9,833 nucleotides of DNA from JAAFHS01 sp031396505 (GTDB lineage: Bacteria > Pseudomonadota > Alphaproteobacteria > Rhodobacterales > Rhodobacteraceae), in contig JANNKX010000093.1 in NCBI GenBank assembly GCA_031396505.1, positions 1 to 9,833 on the forward strand, given 5' to 3'. Both the position numbers and the translations under genes were made by a program. The notes beneath the pieces were generated by a model, which saw only the letters and a program-made list of their open reading frames with translations, was not told the DNA's origin and did no database searches. Positions 5,551 to 9,833 of this stretch are shown piece after piece (the stretch's first letter is position 1; each line of letters opens with the position of its first letter).

Positions 5551-5961
5551 ATGGGGCTGACGCGATCTGCCATCGGCTTTCTGTTGTTGACGGGGTCACC
5601 CGCGATGGCAGAATTTGCGGTCTGCAACCAGTCATTCGATGTGGTAAACGTGGCAATAGGGCAATTTGAACGCGATGAATTTGTGACGCGCGGTTGGTGG
5701 ACGGTGGGCCCGAACCAATGCGCCAACGTCATTCGGGAAAAATTGGATGCTCGATATGTCTATGTTTTCGCGCAAGATGTTTTTGGCAACGCTATCCTGA
5801 CAGGGGGCACGAACATGTGTGTCGGACCAAGGGAATTTGAGATTAAGGGTGAGAAAGACTGCGCCGTGCGTGGGTTTCTTGAGGTGCCTTATGTCGAGGT
5901 GGATACAAAGCTGACGGAACGTTGGACACTGTTTCTGACACCACAGGGGGTTGGGGGATGA
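5551..5961 (+). CDS. Secreted DUF1036 family protein
   Basis: The 136-aa product begins MGLTRSAIGFLLLTGSPAMA-EF, a signal peptide cleaved after about residue 20, which decides this start over the long in-frame upstream extension. The mature protein shows the DUF1036 pattern: CNQSFDVVNVAIGQ (25-38), RGWWTVGPNQC (47-57), RYVYVFAQD (68-76) and two more Cys (90 and 104). DUF1036 proteins are small secreted or membrane proteins widespread in alphaproteobacteria and have no established function. The SD before the ATG is weak; GTG at 5533 or 5536 is an alternative start. The last bases overlap the next ATG (ATGA at 5958-5961), so it is translationally coupled to the caspase-like gene. The gene looks less GC-rich than its neighbours. 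Confidence 0.88.
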   Translation: MGLTRSAIGFLLLTGSPAMAEFAVCNQSFDVVNVAIGQFERDEFVTRGWWTVGPNQCANVIREKLDARYVYVFAQDVFGNAILTGGTNMCVGPREFEIKGEKDCAVRGFLEVPYVEVDTKLTERWTLFLTPQGVGG

Positions 5962-7490
5962 GTGTGGCACGCCAAGCACTCTTTGCGCTGATTTTCGCCT
6001 ATGCCGTGCCCGCTGCGGCGCAGGACCGGGTCGCGATCGTCGTTTCATCCGAATCAGGTGAAGCTGCGGCTGTGCCGGATCAAGCAGAAATTCTGGCGCT
6101 TTCCGAAACACTATTCGGCCTTGGCTTTGCGGTTTCGCGTTTGCAGAATCCTGATGAGGCCGCATTGACGGCTGCAATTGCCGCAGTTCCGGCGGATGCG
6201 ACCACCCTTTTCTATTATCGTGGTGCAGCGGCAGCCGACGAAAATGAAATCGTGCTGTTGTCAGGCGATGGCCGGATAGCGCTTGATCCGGCACTTGCGG
6301 CATTGCGCGGCGTCGGCCGTGCCGAGACGTTGGTTTTTCTGGATACCTGCGGCGCGACCGCAGTCCCTTTGCCCCCGCCGGATGATCTGCTGGACCTGTT
6401 CATCGCGATGCCAACCGCACCCGGAGCCGAATGCCCGCCAGAGGCGGCGGATATGGCCGCGCTGATGCAAGAGCGGCTCGTCGAACCCGGCCGGGCGCTG
6501 GCCGAACAGTTTCCTGCAAGCGTTGCAGATGCGGATGCGGTGCCTGCACCGGGGCTGTGGGTACGTTCGACCCTTGCGGCACCATTCGTTTTTCGCGCCG
6601 TCACCAGCAGCACGCAATTGACGGCAGCAGATTACGACATGCTGGAACGCCTCTCGCCCGAGGACCGCGCGCGGATGATCGCGTTGTGGACAGAGGCTGG
6701 CATCGCGGTCGACGTCGGCAAACCATCGGCAGGCGGACTGAACGCGCGGGTTGCGGAAACGGCAGTCGTCACATCCCCTGTTCAGCCCGTGGTCATTCAA
6801 TCGGCCAGTGTCCTGTCACCCATCATTGCAACGGTATCGCCCATCGTGACCGGTGCCGAGGTTGAAGGCGAGGCGCTGGTTGTTCTTGCGGCGACACCCG
6901 TCACAGCGGCACCTGCGCGTCCACGTGCCGTGCCAGGCGCAGGCGGTTTGCCACAACCATCAGTGGTGCTTGGTGAAACGGCGACGCTGGCTTCGCTTGC
7001 AGCACCGACGCCCGCGCAGCAACTGGACTACACCGATATTGCTGCACGCCAAGCATCCAAGGCAGCAGACCCTGCCGCCCATGAACAACTGATCCTGACC
7101 GGGGCCTATGACCCGCCACCGGAACAGTTGGCAGTTGCTGTGCAGACAGAACTGGCGCGGATGAACTGCTACACCAGCACAATCGACGGGGCATGGGGCA
7201 ACGGATCGCGTCGGGCCTTGCAATTGTACTTCGATACACTGGCAGTCGCTGCACCATCACAAGACCCCACGGTCGAGATTTTCCGCCAACTGCTGCAAAG
7301 GGATGATGTGGCTTGCCCAGCAGTAGCGGCACCAGCACCTGCCGCCGCCGCTCCACGCACCACCCAACGGCAGGCAGCCCCGACGCAAGCCGCTCCACGC
7401 CAGGCGGCACCGGCCCCACAACCGGCGGCACCTGCACCCACCGAGGGGCGACGCATCCGGCAAAGCAACGGTACGGGCGCATTCAGGTAG
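5958..7490 (+). CDS. Secreted caspase-fold (C14-like) protein, probable pseudo-enzyme, with peptidoglycan-binding-like segment
   Basis: This 510-aa protein has a signal peptide (MSVARQALFALIFAYAVPAAA-QD, cleavage after about 21). Residues about 24-215 match the metacaspase p20 layout: an opening strand RVAIVVSSES, a helix with LSETLFGLGFAVSRLQNPDE, a strand FYYRGAAA (85-92) and a strand LVFLDTCGA with Cys131. In active family members the FYY strand ends in GHG, which carries the catalytic His; here it is GAA with Ala90. The Cys-containing D.C motif remains. Loss of the His is seen directly; loss of protease activity is inference. An Ala/Pro-rich linker (about 275-375) leads to a peptidoglycan-binding-1-like segment (about 395-425, ELARMNCYTSTIDGAWGNGS), then a QAAP-rich low-complexity tail (472-497). 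It overlaps the DUF1036 stop and is 12 bp upstream of the M23/SLT gene, suggesting a periplasmic regulator or scaffold for cell-wall hydrolysis. Confidence 0.85.
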   Translation: MSVARQALFALIFAYAVPAAAQDRVAIVVSSESGEAAAVPDQAEILALSETLFGLGFAVSRLQNPDEAALTAAIAAVPADATTLFYYRGAAAADENEIVLLSGDGRIALDPALAALRGVGRAETLVFLDTCGATAVPLPPPDDLLDLFIAMPTAPGAECPPEAADMAALMQERLVEPGRALAEQFPASVADADAVPAPGLWVRSTLAAPFVFRAVTSSTQLTAADYDMLERLSPEDRARMIALWTEAGIAVDVGKPSAGGLNARVAETAVVTSPVQPVVIQSASVLSPIIATVSPIVTGAEVEGEALVVLAATPVTAAPARPRAVPGAGGLPQPSVVLGETATLASLAAPTPAQQLDYTDIAARQASKAADPAAHEQLILTGAYDPPPEQLAVAVQTELARMNCYTSTIDGAWGNGSRRALQLYFDTLAVAAPSQDPTVEIFRQLLQRDDVACPAVAAPAPAAAAPRTTQRQAAPTQAAPRQAAPAPQPAAPAPTEGRRIRQSNGTGAFR

Positions 7491-7502
7491 GGAAAAGGCG
7501 GG

Positions 7503-9833
7503 ATGGAGATCGACCCGCATTTCAAGCGCACCGGGGCGTTATCGGCAAAACGCCGCAATGCAAGGCTGCGCAAGCGCGTGGCAGCAGGAGCCGTGGTTTT
7601 GATCGGGCTTTGCACTGTGGGGTGGCTGGGGCGCGGGTTGTTCAGGGGCAGTGACGAGGTCGCGGCAGACCTGGCAGCAGGCGATGAACAAGCAGTCCAA
7701 TTCGATGCGGGCGATCAAGCTGTGGCCGCAATAAGGATCGAAACACCGTTTGTGGATATTGCCGGTGATCCGATGATCCTGCGGTTTGAACGCGCAGGCA
7801 CGGCGCGGGCGCAAACGCTGGCCGGGCCCCCGACGCTGGATGCGGTGCGGTTTGGACCGGTGCTGCCAGAGCGGTTTGTCTTGGTGGAAGATGCCATGGT
7901 GGTGAAAGAACGCGCGCTGATGACGGCATTACCATCAAGCCGCGAGGATTTTGCGTTCTTTCAGGCGACGCAAAGCCAGACGTTTCAGGCAGAGGCCCTG
8001 CCCGACACCGCAGCGCCGCAAACGCCGTCACCGGCAGATGGCGAAGAAATCGTGGTGACGGATGGCGACAACAGTTGGGGTGAGTCCCTGAGTGGTGAGC
8101 CTGTCACTGTCAGCTACACCGAAACCGTCATCCAGAACACAACCAGCATCGCCTATGTGCGATCCGAGGCAACCCGCCAGCCGCTGTTCAGTGATATCGT
8201 GCTGCGCGTCGAAGCCACGCGTTCGGTTGCCGACGTGCTGGCGGCAAACGGCTTTTCGACCGAGGCGGCGGCAGCCTTTCTGGCGATGGCCGAACCTCAT
8301 TTGCCCGATCTTGCTGCCATGGCACCGGGAAGCATCGTCGCTATCCGGTATCGCCCGACCAAGGATGCACCCGAGGTTTTGAACCTGTCGCTGTACGGGC
8401 CGACTGCGTTTATCGGTAGTCTTTCACGTCTGGGTCAGGCCAGCTATGGCCCTGGGGCAGATGCGTGGATCGATGATGATCTGCCACGGCTCGCATCCGC
8501 GCAGGGCGGAGCCGAGCCACTTGCGGTGCAGGATTTCCGGATGCTGGACGGGTTCTATAGCGCGGCAATTCGCAACGGGGTGCCGACCCAATTGGTGGGC
8601 GAGGCGATTGTGCTGCTGTCCAAGGCACATGATATGGAGGCGATTGCCGCCGAAGGCGACCGCATGACCCTTCTATATGCGCCCAACCCGGCAGATTCGG
8701 GGGGTGGGCCGGGGCAGATCCTGTTTGCGGGCATCAGCGGTCCATCGGGCGACAAACTGTGCTATGTGACGGCCAGTGCGGCTGATCCCGGCAGTTACGC
8801 CTGCTATCGGCCGGGTGGCGGCGCGGCGACTCTGGGCAGTTTGGGTGGCGGGCTGATCACACCCACCCAAGGGACGCTGACATCAAAGTTCGGACCGCGC
8901 TTTCACCCCATCCTCAAGGTCACAAAACTGCATGCAGGCGTGGATTGGGCTGCGCCCACCGGAACACCGATCATGGCGGCAGGTGCGGGGACGATTGCCT
9001 ATGCCGGGGATGCCTCCGGTTATGGCAATGTTGTCTACATCGATCATGCCGGCGGCATGCAGACCCGCTATGCACATATGAACGCCTATGCGCCGGGCAT
9101 CCAGACCGGCGGCACCGTCAAGGCGGGCGATCTGATCGGCTATGTCGGGACAACCGGGCGGTCGACGGGGCCGCATCTGCATTTCGAGGTGTTGCTTGGC
9201 GGTGCGCCAGTTGATCCGTTCGCTCTTGGCGGCAGTGGCGGGTCAACGGCGGGCGGCGGCGGTGGTCTGGCGGCTTCTGACGCGGTGGAGCGGCTGACCG
9301 ACATCATCATCCAGGTCGAAAGCGGCGGCAACGCATCCGCCCAGAACGAACGGTCATCGGCCACGGGTCTGGGTCAGTTCATCGAAAGCACCTGGTTGCG
9401 CATGATGCGTGACTATCGCCCCGATCTTGCCGCCAACATGTCACGGCAGGAATTGCTGGACCTGCGGTTTGACCCGACACTGTCGCGCGAAATGGTGCAA
9501 AATCTGGCACGCGAAAACGAAAGTTTTCTGCGCGGCAAGGGCCATCAGATTACGGCGGGGCGGCTGTACCTTGCGCATTTTCTGGGGCCGTCGGGCGCGG
9601 ATCAGGCACTGTCAGCACAGGATGGGCAGACGGTGCTTGCAGTGATGGGGCAAGGCGTCGTCGGCGCAAATCCGTTTCTGTCCAACTACTCAATTGCCGA
9701 TCTGAAGGCGTGGGCCGACCGCAAGATGGGGGTCACGGTCAGTGCTGCGGCGACTGTGGCCGCGGCACCGCCGATTCCGCCAGAAGTGAAAGTGTATATG
9801 GATATCGTTGATCAGATATTGGCGGACGCGCGG
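7503..9833 (+). CDS. Membrane-anchored M23 endopeptidase / lytic-transglycosylase-like fusion (3' end beyond window)
   Basis: The frame is open for 777 codons from ATG at 7503 to the right edge. A basic N-terminus (KRRNARLRKR) precedes one membrane segment (about 26-43), so the rest faces the periplasm. Residues about 45-225 are not recognised. About 230-440 resemble the N-terminal domains of Csd3/ShyA-type M23 proteins (RSVADVLAANGF, MLDGFYSAAIRNGVP). The M23 domain (about 450-580) has all key residues: His477 and Asp481 in HAGVD, His525 in RYAHM, and His558/His560 in GPHLHFE. A Gly-rich linker follows, then a lysozyme/SLT-like domain with Glu606 in QVESGG, TGLGQF at 621-626 and GRLYLAHFLG. 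It should cut both peptide cross-links and glycan strands. A purine-rich AAAAGGCGGG serves as SD. It is third in the operon, 12 bp after the caspase-like gene. Confidence 0.92.
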   Translation, partial: MEIDPHFKRTGALSAKRRNARLRKRVAAGAVVLIGLCTVGWLGRGLFRGSDEVAADLAAGDEQAVQFDAGDQAVAAIRIETPFVDIAGDPMILRFERAGTARAQTLAGPPTLDAVRFGPVLPERFVLVEDAMVVKERALMTALPSSREDFAFFQATQSQTFQAEALPDTAAPQTPSPADGEEIVVTDGDNSWGESLSGEPVTVSYTETVIQNTTSIAYVRSEATRQPLFSDIVLRVEATRSVADVLAANGFSTEAAAAFLAMAEPHLPDLAAMAPGSIVAIRYRPTKDAPEVLNLSLYGPTAFIGSLSRLGQASYGPGADAWIDDDLPRLASAQGGAEPLAVQDFRMLDGFYSAAIRNGVPTQLVGEAIVLLSKAHDMEAIAAEGDRMTLLYAPNPADSGGGPGQILFAGISGPSGDKLCYVTASAADPGSYACYRPGGGAATLGSLGGGLITPTQGTLTSKFGPRFHPILKVTKLHAGVDWAAPTGTPIMAAGAGTIAYAGDASGYGNVVYIDHAGGMQTRYAHMNAYAPGIQTGGTVKAGDLIGYVGTTGRSTGPHLHFEVLLGGAPVDPFALGGSGGSTAGGGGGLAASDAVERLTDIIIQVESGGNASAQNERSSATGLGQFIESTWLRMMRDYRPDLAANMSRQELLDLRFDPTLSREMVQNLARENESFLRGKGHQITAGRLYLAHFLGPSGADQALSAQDGQTVLAVMGQGVVGANPFLSNYSIADLKAWADRKMGVTVSAAATVAAAPPIPPEVKVYMDIVDQILADAR

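Noticed and set aside
5457..5732. Upstream extension of the 99-aa protein to 191 aa
   Set aside because: The extension runs through the divergent promoter and into the DUF1036 gene on the other strand, and it would bury the signal peptide inside the protein.
1..9833. Search for CRISPR arrays, transposon ends, tRNA/rRNA genes and phage genes
   Set aside because: No regularly spaced repeats, transposase motifs, tRNA-like cloverleafs or phage structural genes were seen on either strand.

Overview
The window looks like chromosome from an alphaproteobacterium, most likely a Rhodobacterales/Roseobacter-type marine bacterium. This is an inference from several signs: moderately high GC, a secreted DUF1036 protein, a metacaspase-like secreted protein with an attached peptidoglycan-binding-like segment, and a sequence matching the alphaproteobacterial CtrA box (TTAA-N7-TTAAC). 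No RNA genes, CRISPR array, insertion sequence or phage gene was seen. Almost every protein encoded here is an envelope protein: each has a signal peptide or a membrane anchor.

Layout. (1) 1-1578, minus strand: a secreted DUF4139 / 'mucoidy inhibitor MuiA'-type protein whose C-terminus runs off the left edge. (2) 1579-1903: a 325-bp intergenic stretch with a 46-nt near-perfect hairpin (1751-1796), a perfect CtrA-type box (1814-1829) and a hairpin just past the next gene's stop (1881-1900). (3) 5456-1904, minus strand: a six-gene block of a 99-aa secreted protein, a 143-aa secreted protein with four Cys, an ExbB/TolQ proton-channel protein, two tandem ExbD/TolR proteins and a 398-aa TonB-like anchored protein. 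The last three genes overlap by ATGA junctions. (4) 5457-5550: a 94-bp divergent control region. (5) 5551-9833, plus strand: a DUF1036 protein, a secreted caspase-fold protein lacking its catalytic His, and a membrane-anchored protein joining an M23 endopeptidase to a lytic-transglycosylase-like domain. This last gene is still open at the right edge after 777 codons.

How they may work together (inference). The minus-strand block encodes a complete ExbB-ExbD-ExbD-TonB-like energised inner-membrane complex, but the TonB-like protein ends in a domain that does not look like the TonB receptor-binding domain. The divergent operon encodes periplasmic proteins that bind or cut peptidoglycan. The set resembles a specialised, undescribed relative of Tol-Pal/TonB/Agl motors that acts on the cell wall rather than on siderophore receptors. 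The most notable details are that the second ExbD has Val where the proton-carrying Asp should be, the caspase-like protein has GAA in place of GHG, and one polypeptide carries apparently intact M23 and SLT active sites.
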